Source of the DNA: Curtobacterium sp. MCJR17_055
GTDB taxonomy: Bacteria; Actinomycetota; Actinomycetes; Actinomycetales; Microbacteriaceae
DNA: 64,000 nt
NCBI RefSeq assembly: GCF_003224335.1
Contig: NZ_QKLF01000002.1
Location: forward strand, 558,001 to 622,000
Direction: 5' to 3'
The position numbers were made by a program, and so were the translations under genes. This document shows, in pieces, positions 1-10,365 of the stretch. The notes below the pieces were generated by a model. It worked only from the letters and a program-made list of their open reading frames with translations. It was not told the origin of the DNA and searched no databases. Each line of letters begins with the position of its first letter. The first letter of the stretch is position 1.

Positions 1-414
1 CAGGTCCTCGCACGCGATCTTGTCCCGCGAGTACTGCCAGTACGGGTTCTTCAGCGGCGTCGACTCCGTCACCGGCAGGTGCGTCGGCGGGGTCTGGTAC
101 GCCGAGGCCGAGCTGATGAAGACGTACTGCCTGGTCTTCCCGGCGAACAGGTCGATGTCGGCCTGCACCTGGTCGGGCGTGAACGCCACGAAGTCCGCCA
201 CGACGTCGAACGTGCGGTCGCCGAGCGCCGACGCGACGGCGTCGCGGTCCGACACGTCGGCCTGGAGGCGCGTCACCGCGTCCGGGAGCGCCCGCTTCTC
301 CGTCGTGCCCCGGTTGAGCACGCTGACGTCGAAGCCCTGGTCCACCGCCTCGCGGACGCAGGCGGCGCTGATGACGCCGCTCCCGCCGATGAACAGCACA
401 CTGGGTCCGGTCAT
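1..414 (-). CDS. NAD-dependent epimerase/dehydratase, partial (3' end outside window)
   Basis: An open frame runs from ATG at 414 off the left edge, about 138 codons. The N-terminus is a Rossmann strand with a dinucleotide loop GGSGVIS, a variant of the GGxGxxG of extended SDRs. Near residues 126-131 a YSRDK stretch matches the YxxxK catalytic pair, after a VFISSASAY strand that carries the usual catalytic Ser. These are hallmarks of extended short-chain dehydrogenases acting on nucleotide sugars or isoflavone-like substrates. The substrate cannot be told because the C-terminal part is missing. The family call is firm; the exact role is unknown. Confidence 0.8.
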   Translation of the reverse strand, partial: MTGPSVLFIGGSGVISAACVREAVDQGFDVSVLNRGTTEKRALPDAVTRLQADVSDRDAVASALGDRTFDVVADFVAFTPDQVQADIDLFAGKTRQYVFISSASAYQTPPTHLPVTESTPLKNPYWQYSRDKIACEDL

Positions 415-473
415 GGATGCTCCCTTGCTCCCGGCGGTGCATCCGCGCACCGCGTCCCTTGCGATCCTGCACC

Positions 474-1147
474 TCAGGGGCTGGGGCGGGCGTCGAGGAC
501 CGCGGGGAGGCTCGTCGTCGCGGACGCCCACTCGGCGGCGATCGGGCTGACCCAGCGGAGCAGTTCGATCGCGTAGTCGTGGTCCCGGCGAAGGTCTCGC
601 TGGTGGATCGGCTCGTGGTGAGCCGCGCGGTTGCGGACGAAGTGCAGTTGCTGCAGCCGGCGTTTCACCTCGTTCCTCCGGGATCGGAGATCAGCGGGTC
701 CGTACGGGAAGGCCCGGTGGAGATCCGGGACCCAGAGGGACGTGTGGTATCTGGACTCGACGAGGTAGCGCCAGAAGCCGAAGGTCAACTCAGCGACAAC
801 GCGCCCGTGTGCTTCCTCCCTGCGGGTACCGCGCGCGGCCCGCACACGAGCCTTCGCGAGATCCGCTCGGCCGTGCGAGTCCAAGGGCACCGAGTCGAAC
901 CAGAGGTCGCCCTCCGTTCCACGGCGAGCCGCCCAGGCACGTAACTCCCGGTCGAGCGAATTCGACACAGGACCTCGACCATCCCGGTGAGTTCCATCAC
1001 GCTCGCTGCGGCACGCATGTTCCACTCGTACAACCGCAGCGCTCCTCCACGTGAGTCCATGGATCGCTCGTAGGAGGACAAGCGCGCCGCGGTGAGGAGT
1101 TCGGCGAGCACGCGGTGATCCTGCGGCCGTAGACGTCCTTCCGTCAT
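474..1147 (-). pseudogene. Abi-like (abortive infection) protein, single-base frameshift
   Basis: Start ATG at 1147 is preceded by a GGAGGGG ribosome site. The first frame gives a helical N-terminus ending VMELTGMVEVLCR; the reading then continues in the next frame with NSLDRELRAW and runs to a stop at 474. One missing A in the GAATTC around 963-968 would restore a continuous protein of about 225 residues. The pattern MELTGMVEVLLRN(S/A)LDRELRAW is typical of the actinobacterial Abi-like family, related to phage abortive-infection proteins and HEPN-like folds. The C-terminal part has RNRAAHHEP, a candidate RxxxxH-type HEPN site. It is either a recent inactivation or a sequencing error. Confidence 0.7.
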
Positions 1148-1349
1148 CGTTCCCCTCCGGTGTAGCATCCCCTTGAAGACCCCGGAACGATCCCTGGCCC
1201 CGGCCACATCGCCGGGGTTTCGTCGTGTCCGGCCGCCACTGATACTTCAGCGTACTGGTGTGTGGGCCGCTGCAGAGGCGGTTCACCCGCTGAGGACTAC
1301 CGTCACGGGCGGTGCCGCACCGAAGCGGCCACGACAGGAGTGACAGCAC

Positions 1350-2360
1350 ATGGAGTACCGCTACCCCGGCAACTCGGGCCTCAAGGTCTCCGAGATCACG
1401 TACGGCAACTGGCTCACCCACGCCTCCCAGGTCGAGAACGACGCGGCGATCGCCTGCGTCAAGGCCGCCCTCGAGGTCGGCATCTCGACGTTCGACACCG
1501 CGGACGTCTACGCCAACACCGGCGCCGAGACCGTCCTCGGTGAAGCGCTGAAGGGCGAGCGCCGCCAGTCGCTCGAGATCGCCACGAAGGTCTTCGGGCC
1601 GACCGGTCCCAAGGGCCACAACGACACCGGGCTGTCGCGCAAGCACATCCTCGAGTCGATCGACGGCTCCCTCGGCCGCCTGCAGACCGACTACGTCGAC
1701 CTGTACCAGGCGCACCGCTTCGACCACGAGACGCCGCTCGAGGAGACGATGCAGGCGTTCGCCGACATCGTGCGCCAGGGCAAGGTCCTGTACGTCGGCG
1801 TCTCCGAGTGGACGGCCGACCAGCTCCGTGCCGGTGCCGCACTGGCGAAGGACCTCGGGTTCCAGCTCATCTCGAACCAGCCGCAGTACTCCGCGCTGTG
1901 GCGGGTCATCGAGGAGGAGGTCGTCCCCACCTCGAAGGAGCTCGGCATCTCGCAGATCGTCTGGTCGCCGATCGCGCAGGGCGTCCTGACGGGCAAGTAC
2001 CAGCCCGGGCAGCCGCTGCCCGAGGGCTCGCGCGCCACCGACGACAAGGGCGGCGCGAAGATGATCGAGCGCTTCATGAACGACGAGGTCCTCTCGGCCG
2101 TGCAGGAGCTCAAGCCGATCGCCGACGAACTGGGTCTCTCGATGGCGCAGCTCGCCGTGGCGTGGGTCCTGCAGAACGAGAACGTGGCGTCGGCGATCAT
2201 CGGCGCTTCGCGACCGGAGCAGGTGCACGACAACGCCGGCGCTGCCGGGGTGCAGATCCCGGCCGAGCTGATGAGCCGCATCGACGACGCCCTCGGTGGT
2301 GTCGTCGAGCGCGACCCGGCGAAGACGAACGACAGCAGCCCGAAGACCCGCGAGGCGTAG
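1350..2360 (+). CDS. Aldo/keto reductase
   Basis: This 336-residue NADPH-dependent (alpha/beta)8-barrel oxidoreductase belongs to the subgroup resembling voltage-gated K+ channel beta subunits. The catalytic tetrad is visible: Asp49 and Tyr54 in FDTADVY, Lys80 in IATKVF, His122 in YQAHRFD. An AGGAG site lies 9 nt before the ATG. The gene stands alone and ends before a strong hairpin at 2401. Its likely role is detoxifying reduction of aldehydes or ketones; the physiological substrate is unknown. Confidence 0.9.
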   Translation: MEYRYPGNSGLKVSEITYGNWLTHASQVENDAAIACVKAALEVGISTFDTADVYANTGAETVLGEALKGERRQSLEIATKVFGPTGPKGHNDTGLSRKHILESIDGSLGRLQTDYVDLYQAHRFDHETPLEETMQAFADIVRQGKVLYVGVSEWTADQLRAGAALAKDLGFQLISNQPQYSALWRVIEEEVVPTSKELGISQIVWSPIAQGVLTGKYQPGQPLPEGSRATDDKGGAKMIERFMNDEVLSAVQELKPIADELGLSMAQLAVAWVLQNENVASAIIGASRPEQVHDNAGAAGVQIPAELMSRIDDALGGVVERDPAKTNDSSPKTREA

Positions 2361-2400
2361 GCCGCGCTGCCCGGCCGGGAGGAGCCTCCTGGCCGACGCC

Positions 2401-2460
2401 GCACAACAGAAAGCGGCTCGAACCGTGGATCCCCGCGGTTCGAGCCGCGTCCTGTTGTGC
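2401..2460. terminator. Large hairpin between aldo/keto reductase and tRNA cluster
   Basis: Two nested stems: outer GCACAACAG/CTGTTGTGC and inner GCGGCTCGAACCG/CGGTTCGAGCCGC around a short loop. It lies just after the reductase stop, between convergent transcription units, so it probably terminates in both directions. Confidence 0.7.
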
Positions 2461-2534
2461 GGGGACGATCCGAACCGCGACCGCGAACCGAACCGCGACC
2501 GCGACCGCGGGCTGGCCGGCCCCACCAACGCAAA

Positions 2535-2562
2535 AGAGCCCCTCACTCTCGTGAGGGGCTCT
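2535..2562 (-). terminator. Rho-independent terminator of the tRNA cluster
   Basis: A 12-bp stem AGAGCCCCTCAC with a four-base loop is followed, on the minus strand, by TTTTG. This is one of the few classical U-tract terminators in the window. It lies directly downstream of tRNA-Phe. Confidence 0.85.
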
Positions 2563-2568
2563 TCACCG

Positions 2569-2641
2569 TGGCTGGACGCGGCGTCGATCCGCGGACCTTT
2601 CGATTTTCAGTCGAACGCTCTACCAACTGAGCTACCCAGCC
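2569..2641 (-). tRNA. tRNA-Phe (GAA)
   Basis: The minus strand folds to a cloverleaf with acceptor GGCTGGG, D-arm TAGCTCAG, anticodon loop CTGAAAA (anticodon GAA) and a T-arm with the GATCGACGC-type loop. It is 73 nt with no encoded CCA. It is last of three tandem tRNA genes, 4 nt after tRNA-Asp. Confidence 0.93.
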
Positions 2642-2645
2642 GTGG

Positions 2646-2719
2646 CGACCCTGACGGGACTTGAACCCGCGACCTCCGCCGTGACAGGGCGGCACGCTAA
2701 CCAACTGCGCTACAGGGCC
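2646..2719 (-). tRNA. tRNA-Asp (GTC)
   Basis: Acceptor GGCCCTG pairs with CAGGGTC, the anticodon stem is CCGCC/GGCGG and the loop CTGTCAC gives anticodon GTC. The T-arm contains GGGTTCAAGTCCC. It is 74 nt with no encoded CCA. Confidence 0.93.
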
Positions 2720-2790
2720 ATGTGGAATTGCTGTTATTGCTGATCTTGCTCGGTTTCGTTCTGTTCTGCTTGCTGTCCCCCGATGAGGAG

Positions 2791-2863
2791 TGACCCCAAC
2801 GGGATTCGAACCCGTGCTGCCGCCGTGAAAGGGCGGTGTCCTAGGCCACTAAACGATGGGGCC
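2791..2863 (-). tRNA. tRNA-Glu (TTC)
   Basis: Acceptor GGCCCCA, anticodon loop CTTTCAC (anticodon TTC) and T-arm GGGTTCGAATCCC. It is 73 nt and first in the tandem Glu-Asp-Phe transcription unit. Confidence 0.93.
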
Positions 2864-3193
2864 GCAAGCAGTGCATCGCGCTACCGATGGACAAGCATAC
2901 GGACGGTCGGCCCTCTTGCCAAATCGAGCCCGTCCGACGCCGTCCTTCGGCGTGTCGCGGGTGTTCCCGCACGTCCGAGCGTGCTGACTCCCGCACCGCT
3001 CAGGACGTGCACCTCGACGGACCTTCAGCAAGCGAGCCGAGCGGTGTCCCACGGTGACGCCCGCCGCGGTGGAACCATCGACAGCGGCCACTCACCCCTC
3101 CACGGGGGTGTCCCCGGGCTCGGTCGTGTTGTTACTGTTGCGTTTGTTGACAGTGTGACGCACGCCGCACCGCACCGTTACGAGATCGAGACC
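2864..3193. promoter_or_regulatory. 330-bp intergenic region with promoter for the cell-wall hydrolase pair
   Basis: This is a divergent spacer between the tRNA cluster and the secreted hydrolase genes. Most of it shows no coding character. At 3128-3160 there is an AT-richer patch with repeated GTT triplets and a perfect TTGACA (3147-3152). On the minus strand the same patch reads GTCACACTGTCAACA, resembling a tandem GTCACA repeat. I see no confident -10. Confidence 0.35.
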
Positions 3194-4495
3194 ATGACGA
3201 CATCCTCATCGCCCGCTCGCCCCCGCCGCCGCTTCGTCGCCGCCGGGGTGTCCGTCGTCCTCGCGGCCGGAGCCCTCGTGGCACTCGTGCCGAGCGGCGC
3301 CGCTTCCGCCGCGAGCTACCCGAGCTGGGACGACGTGCAGGCCGCCAAGCAGTCGCAGGCCGCACAGTCCGAGAAGGTCTCCGAGATCAAGGGCCTCATC
3401 GCCCAGCTCGAGTCCGCGTCCGCCGCCAAGGAGAAGGCCGCCGCTGCTGCCGGGACGGCCTACCAGGACGCCCAGACGGAGTACGACCGCAAGGCGCTCG
3501 AGCAGCGGAAGCTCCAGGCCCAGGCGGACGAGGCGGCCAAGACGGCTTCCGCGTCCGAGGCGCAGGCGGGACAGCTCGCCGCGCAGCTCGGCCGCTCGAA
3601 CGCCGAGGACGTCACCACGGACCTCCTCACGAAGCCCTCGGCCTCCGGCGACCTGCTGTACGAACTCGGCGCCATGTCGAAGCTCACCGAACAGGCCGAC
3701 GGCATCTACTCCGAGGCGAGCCAGGACCGCGGCACCGCGCAGGCGCTGGCCGACAAGTCGAAGGTCGCCGAGGACGCCCTCGGTGACCTCGCCGACGAGG
3801 CCCAGGCGAAGATGCGTGCTGCGCAGGACGCGGCCGACCAGGCGCAGGCCGCGGTCGCCGCCCAGCAGGCGAACCAGGACCGCCTGGAGGCCCAGCTCGC
3901 CGCCCTGACGTCGAAGACCGAGACGACGCAGGCCCAGTACGAGAAGGGCGTCCGCGCCGAGAAGGCGCGGCAGGCCCGCCTGGCGGCGGCCCGCGCCGCG
4001 GCGGCTGCCGAAGCGGCGAAGGCACTACCGCCGGCCGCGACGGCCGGAGTGCCCGCACCCGCGACCGGGAACGTCCCCGCGGCCTCGTCCGGGTGGGTCC
4101 GGCCCGCCGCCGGCTACCAGTCGAGCCCGTACGGCCTGCGCGTCGACCCGTACACGCACGTCTACACACTGCACGCGGGCGTCGACCTGGCCCCGGCCTG
4201 CTACTCGCCCATCTACGCAGCGGCATCCGGCACGGTGACCTTCGCGGGGAACGGCGGCGGGTACGGCAACGAGGTCATCCTCGACAACGGCGGCGGCATC
4301 TCGACGGCCTACGGGCACATCGTCGACGGCGGGATCATGGTCTCCTCCGGGCAGCACGTCACAGCCGGCCAGCAGATCGCCCAGGTCGGTTCGACCGGCT
4401 GGTCGACCGGCTGCCACCTGCACTTCGAGACCCGGGTGAACGGCGCAGCCGTCGACCCCGTCCCCTTCATGGCAGCGCGGGGGATCTCGGTATGA
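3194..4495 (+). CDS. Secreted M23 (LytM-type) peptidoglycan endopeptidase with coiled coil
   Basis: The 433-residue product begins MTTSSSPARPRRRF, then a hydrophobic segment ending near ASA: a Sec signal peptide. Residues about 40-285 are Ala/Gln/Glu/Lys-rich coiled coil, as in EnvC/NlpD-like regulators. A spacer leads to a C-terminal M23 domain with metal ligands in HAGVDL and HLHFE and the conserved YGLRVDP and YGHI segments. Such enzymes cut peptide cross-links in the cell wall, often during septation. The first half is homologous to that of the next gene (PSWDDVQAAK, DLLYELGAMSKL). An in-frame start farther upstream would lack a signal peptide, so ATG 3194 is preferred. Confidence 0.88.
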   Translation: MTTSSSPARPRRRFVAAGVSVVLAAGALVALVPSGAASAASYPSWDDVQAAKQSQAAQSEKVSEIKGLIAQLESASAAKEKAAAAAGTAYQDAQTEYDRKALEQRKLQAQADEAAKTASASEAQAGQLAAQLGRSNAEDVTTDLLTKPSASGDLLYELGAMSKLTEQADGIYSEASQDRGTAQALADKSKVAEDALGDLADEAQAKMRAAQDAADQAQAAVAAQQANQDRLEAQLAALTSKTETTQAQYEKGVRAEKARQARLAAARAAAAAEAAKALPPAATAGVPAPATGNVPAASSGWVRPAAGYQSSPYGLRVDPYTHVYTLHAGVDLAPACYSPIYAAASGTVTFAGNGGGYGNEVILDNGGGISTAYGHIVDGGIMVSSGQHVTAGQQIAQVGSTGWSTGCHLHFETRVNGAAVDPVPFMAARGISV

Positions 4496-4525
4496 GCACG
4501 AGCACTGCCAGGAGGCACTGACCCG

Positions 4526-5992
4526 ATGAAGAAGCCTGCACGTTCCCTGGTCTGCGGGATCGCCACCGTCTCGATGCTCAGCCTCGGGCTGTCCGTCGCG
4601 GTCGCCGTCCCCGCCCAGGCCGCACCGTCCGCTCCGTCGTGGAAGGACGTGCAGGCGGCGAAGGACGACCAGGCGGAGCAGCAGCGCACCGTCGACGCGC
4701 TCACCGCCCGGATGGCGACGCTGCAGGACCGGGTGGACCGCACCGGTGCGACCGTGCAGGAGGCCGGGCAGACGTACGCCCTGGCGGCCTCCCGGCAGCA
4801 GCAGGCGAAGGACACGCTCGACGGCCTCACCGCGGAGTCGGAGCGGGCGAAGGCCGCGGCGGACGAGTCGGCCGGTCAGGTCGCGGCGCTCGTCGTCGAG
4901 CTGTCCCGGTCGGGTGGCGGTGACCTGTCGACCTCGATGCTCGTCGACTCGCGTGACGTCGACGACCTGCTCTACCAGGTCGGCACGATGTCACACCTGT
5001 CGGAGCGATCGGCCACCGTGCTCGAGCGAGCACAGGCCGACCGCCGCACGGTCGACTCCCTCGCGGCGCAGCAGCGTCAGGCGACGAAGGCCCTCACGGA
5101 CGCCACGGACGCCACGAAGGACGCCTTCGACGCCGCGAACGACGTCGCCGCCGACGCGCAGTCGGCGCTGCAGGCCGGCCAGGAGGCACAGGACGAGGTG
5201 CTCGAGCAGCTCGCCTTCCTCAAGGGCACGACGGTCGCGACCGAGCAGGCGTACTGGTCGGCGAAGCAGGCCGAGCAGGCGGAGATCGAGCTCGCGGCGC
5301 AGGCGAAGCGGGCGGCGGCGCGTCCGACCCGGCCGGGTGCTGCCCGTCCCGCGGCGGAGACCGGCGCCGACGGTGCGGCCGCCGGTGGGGGGAACGCCAC
5401 GGGGTCGACGCCGTCGAGGAACCCGGCGAACCCGTCCGTCCCGGCACCGGCAGCACCGAAGCCCGCAGCCCCGAAGCCGGCAGCTCCGAAGCCCGCAGCC
5501 CCGAGGCCCGCCGCACCGGCCCCGCAGCCGGCGGCGCCGAAGCCCGCCCCCGCTCCTGCGCCCGCGCCGGCTCCGGCACCCAAGCCCGTGAGCAGTCCGT
5601 CGAAGGCCGCCGGCGCGATCGCGTACGCCCGCGGGCAGCTCGGCAAGCCGTACTCGATGGGCGGCGCCGGGCCGAACTCGTGGGACTGCTCGGGCCTCGT
5701 GATGATGGCCTACAACTCGCAGGGCATCGCGACCGGTGGCCACAACGTGGTCTGGCAATACAACTACTTCGGCTCGATCGGCCGACTCGTGCCGCTGTCG
5801 CAGCGTCAGCCCGGCGACATCCTGTTCTACTCGCACACCGGTACCGCTGCCGGCGGCTACCACGACTCGATCTACACGGGCGGCGGCATGATGGTCGAGG
5901 CCGCGAACCCCCGGGTCGGTGTGGTCGAGCGGCCGATCTGGCTGCCGGGCGACCTGCTGCCCTACGTGGCGCGGCCCTCCGGCGCGGTCTGA
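4526..5992 (+). CDS. Secreted NlpC/P60 (C40) peptidoglycan hydrolase, RipA/RipC-like
   Basis: This 488-residue protein has a signal peptide (KKPARSL, then a hydrophobic core ending AQA), a coiled-coil region to about 260, a long Ala/Pro/Lys-rich linker (about 300-355) and a C-terminal NlpC/P60 domain. The catalytic Cys is in WDCSGL and the His in HDSIYTGG, where most relatives have HVAIY. It lies 30 bp behind the M23 gene with AGGAGG 10 nt before the ATG, so the two are co-transcribed. It should cleave the gamma-D-Glu-diaminoacid bond in stem peptides. The N-terminal half is a paralogue of its neighbour's. Confidence 0.9.
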   Translation: MKKPARSLVCGIATVSMLSLGLSVAVAVPAQAAPSAPSWKDVQAAKDDQAEQQRTVDALTARMATLQDRVDRTGATVQEAGQTYALAASRQQQAKDTLDGLTAESERAKAAADESAGQVAALVVELSRSGGGDLSTSMLVDSRDVDDLLYQVGTMSHLSERSATVLERAQADRRTVDSLAAQQRQATKALTDATDATKDAFDAANDVAADAQSALQAGQEAQDEVLEQLAFLKGTTVATEQAYWSAKQAEQAEIELAAQAKRAAARPTRPGAARPAAETGADGAAAGGGNATGSTPSRNPANPSVPAPAAPKPAAPKPAAPKPAAPRPAAPAPQPAAPKPAPAPAPAPAPAPKPVSSPSKAAGAIAYARGQLGKPYSMGGAGPNSWDCSGLVMMAYNSQGIATGGHNVVWQYNYFGSIGRLVPLSQRQPGDILFYSHTGTAAGGYHDSIYTGGGMMVEAANPRVGVVERPIWLPGDLLPYVARPSGAV

Positions 5993-6038
5993 CGCGAGCC
6001 GACCCGGAACACTGCCGCGGAACGCGCCCCACAACGAA

Positions 6039-6068
6039 CAACGCGCCCCGTCGGAACGGGGCGCGTTG
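6039..6068. terminator. Bidirectional hairpin terminator
   Basis: A perfect 12-bp stem CAACGCGCCCCG/CGGGGCGCGTTG with a six-base loop, between the convergent hydrolase and ppa genes. Confidence 0.75.
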
Positions 6069-6095
6069 TGCGTTGCGGGGCGCGAGGCCCCGGCG

Positions 6096-6587
6096 TCAGT
6101 GACCAGTCGGCACGTACGCGGCCTGGCCGGCCTGCACGATGGCCTCGGCCTCGGCGGCGTCGCCCCAGCCCTCGGCCTTGACCCACTTGTTCGGCTCGAG
6201 GTCCTTGTAGCGCTCGAAGAAGTGCGCGATCTCGGCCTTGGTCTGCTCCGGGACGTCCGCGATGTCCTGGATGTGCGCCCAGCGCGGGTCCTTCGCGGGG
6301 ACGACGAGGACCTTCTCGTCCTTGCCGGCCTCGTCGCTCATCTTGAAGACGCCGACCGGGCGGACCTTGACGCCCACACCGGGGAAGGTCGGGAACTCGA
6401 GGAGCAGCAGCGCGTCCACGGGGTCGCCGTCGTCGGCCAGGGTCTTCTCGAAGAAGCCGTAGTCCGTCGGGTAGACGAACGAGGTGAAGAGCACGCGGTC
6501 CAGGTACACGCGACCGGTCTCGTGGTCGACCTCGTACTTGTTGCGGCTGCCCTTGGGGATCTCGACGACGACGTCGTACGCGGCCAT
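6096..6587 (-). CDS. ppa: Inorganic pyrophosphatase
   Basis: This 163-residue family I soluble pyrophosphatase hydrolyses PPi to two Pi, which drives biosynthetic reactions. Hallmarks: the [11 protein letters not shown] active-site segment, DYGF, and [10 protein letters not shown] with its Mg-binding aspartates, plus [15 protein letters not shown] lies 7 nt before ATG 6587. It is divergent from tilS; the shared spacer holds a TAACGTTA palindrome in which -10 hexamers of both directions can overlap. Confidence 0.96.
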   Translation of the reverse strand: MAAYDVVVEIPKGSRNKYEVDHETGRVYLDRVLFTSFVYPTDYGFFEKTLADDGDPVDALLLLEFPTFPGVGVKVRPVGVFKMSDEAGKDEKVLVVPAKDPRWAHIQDIADVPEQTKAEIAHFFERYKDLEPNKWVKAEGWGDAAEAEAIVQAGQAAYVPTGH

Positions 6588-6653
6588 GTGCACTCCTTGG
6601 TTCTTCCGGTGGTGGTCTGTCGGCCGTCGGGACGGCCCGGCTAACGTTACCGG

Positions 6654-7691
6654 GTGAACACTCCGCGCCCCCGGCTGGACCCCGCGGTCGCCGAGATCCG
6701 GCGGTCCGTCCGGTCCCTTCTCGAACGCGCCCGGGCCGACGGCACCGTCGCGTCGGGTGACCTCGTGCTCGTCGCCCTGAGCGGTGGCCCGGACTCGCTC
6801 GCGCTCGCGGCCGCCACCGCGTTCGAGGCGCCGAAGCAGGACCTCCGTGCCGGTGCCGTCGTCGTCGACCACGCGCTCCAGGCGGGGTCCGAGGCGGTGG
6901 CGGGACGGGCCTCCCGGCAGGCCGCCGAGCTGGGACTCGACCCGGTGAGGGTCCGCCGGGTCACCGTCGGCTCCGACGGCGGTCCGGAGGGCGCCGCCCG
7001 CGAGGCCCGCCACGCGGCCCTCACCGAGGCCGCGGTCGCCACCGGGTCACCCCTCGTGCTCCTCGGGCACACGCTCGACGACCAGGCCGAGACGGTGCTG
7101 CTCGGCCTGCTGCGCGGCAGCGGACCGGACAGCCTGTCCGGGATGGCGCCGTTGACCGTCCGCACCGCGGGGCCCGCGTACGGACGTCCGCTCCTCGGGG
7201 TCCGGCGGCACGTGACCCGGCAGGCCTGCGCCGCGTCCGGCCTGGTGCCGTGGGACGACCCGCAGAACAACGACCCGACGTACGCCCGCGTGCGGGTGCG
7301 GACCGCGCTGATGCCCGTGCTCGAACGCGAGCTCGGGGCCGGCGTCCCGGAGGCGTTGGCGCGCACGGCCGACCAGCTCCGCGAGGACGCCGCGGCGCTC
7401 GACCACTTCGCCGAGGAGATGGCCGAGGACCTCGCCGAGCACTCCGAGGCGGGGATCTCGCTGTCCGTCCCCGAGCTGGCCGCGAACCCCCCGGCGCTCC
7501 GGCAGCGGCTGGTCCGGCTCGCGGTGGAGGGCGAGTTCGGGGTGACGCTGTCCCGGGCGCAGACGCTCGAGGTGTGCCGGCTCGTGACCGACTGGCGCGG
7601 GCAGGGGCCGATCGACCTCCCCGGCGTCCGGGCCATCCGGTCCGGTGAGCGGGTGTCCTTCGCCGCCAGGGAGCCCCACCCGGGCGGTTAG
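6654..7691 (+). CDS. tilS: tRNA(Ile)-lysidine synthetase
   Basis: This 345-residue N-type ATP pyrophosphatase converts the wobble C of tRNA-Ile(CAU) to lysidine so that it reads AUA. The PP-loop SGGPDS is at about residues 43-48. [19 protein letters not shown] and the GMAP motif are typical of TilS. The GTG start is fixed by a TAACGT hexamer at 6642-6647 ending 6 nt upstream, which points to a leaderless mRNA. It is followed by hpt, the usual actinobacterial order tilS-hpt-ftsH. Confidence 0.95.
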   Translation: MNTPRPRLDPAVAEIRRSVRSLLERARADGTVASGDLVLVALSGGPDSLALAAATAFEAPKQDLRAGAVVVDHALQAGSEAVAGRASRQAAELGLDPVRVRRVTVGSDGGPEGAAREARHAALTEAAVATGSPLVLLGHTLDDQAETVLLGLLRGSGPDSLSGMAPLTVRTAGPAYGRPLLGVRRHVTRQACAASGLVPWDDPQNNDPTYARVRVRTALMPVLERELGAGVPEALARTADQLREDAAALDHFAEEMAEDLAEHSEAGISLSVPELAANPPALRQRLVRLAVEGEFGVTLSRAQTLEVCRLVTDWRGQGPIDLPGVRAIRSGERVSFAAREPHPGG

Positions 7692-7700
7692 GGTGGTGTG

Positions 7701-8252
7701 GTGGAACTCTCCGACGTGCAGGCAGACCTCTCCGAAGTGCTCTTCACCCCCGAGCAGATCGACGACAAGATCGCCGAGCTCGCCGCAGCGGTGGACCGTG
7801 ACTACGCCGGGCGCGACCCGCTGCTCGTCGGCGTGCTGAAGGGCGCGGTCATGGTCATGGCCGACTTCTCCCGCCACCTCAAGATGCAGGCGCGGATGGA
7901 CTGGATGGCCGTGTCCTCCTACGGCTCCGGCACGAAGTCGTCCGGCGTGGTGCGGATCCTCAAGGACCTCGACACCGACCTGCACGGCCGTGACGTCATC
8001 ATCGTCGAGGACATCATCGACTCCGGCCTGACGCTGTCCTGGCTCAAGCAGAACCTCGAGTCCCGCGGGGCCGCGAGCGTCGAGATCGTCGCGCTGCTCC
8101 GCAAGCCCGAGGCCGCCAAGGTCGAGGTCGACGTCAAGTACGCCGGGTTCGAGATCCCGGACGCCTTCGTCGTCGGGTTCGGTCTCGACTACGACGAGCG
8201 CTACCGCAACCTGCGCGGCATCGGCGTCCTCGCGCCGCACGTCTACTCCTGA
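7701..8252 (+). CDS. hpt: Hypoxanthine phosphoribosyltransferase
   Basis: This 183-residue purine salvage enzyme transfers ribose-5-phosphate from PRPP to hypoxanthine or guanine. The PRPP-binding motif [14 protein letters not shown] is near residues 98-111, with VGVLKGA upstream and the [11 protein letters not shown] flexible loop. Two GTG codons are possible (7698 and 7701). I chose 7701 because a TAGGGT hexamer at 7689-7694, overlapping the tilS stop, ends exactly 6 nt before it, as at other leaderless genes here. Confidence 0.94.
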   Translation: MELSDVQADLSEVLFTPEQIDDKIAELAAAVDRDYAGRDPLLVGVLKGAVMVMADFSRHLKMQARMDWMAVSSYGSGTKSSGVVRILKDLDTDLHGRDVIIVEDIIDSGLTLSWLKQNLESRGAASVEIVALLRKPEAAKVEVDVKYAGFEIPDAFVVGFGLDYDERYRNLRGIGVLAPHVYS

Positions 8253-8370
8253 CAGGCGAGCGGGAGTTCGCCCGCAGAGGACACCCATTCTCGCCACAGA
8301 GTCACCGCCGTATGCTGACTCGCACGCACTTCAGGCAGAGAAAGGTGTCGGGCCGTCGGGCCCGGATCAC

Positions 8371-10359
<1,989 letters not shown>

Positions 10360-10365
10360 GCCGGC

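Noticed and set aside
2470-2512. Short repeated AACCGCGACC units after the reductase gene.
   Set aside because: Units are few and irregular, with no spacers; not a CRISPR or iteron array.
5446-5590. Repetitive GC-rich stretch in the NlpC/P60 gene that could look like a DNA repeat array.
   Set aside because: It encodes the Ala/Pro/Lys linker of the protein; repeats are of codons and imperfect.
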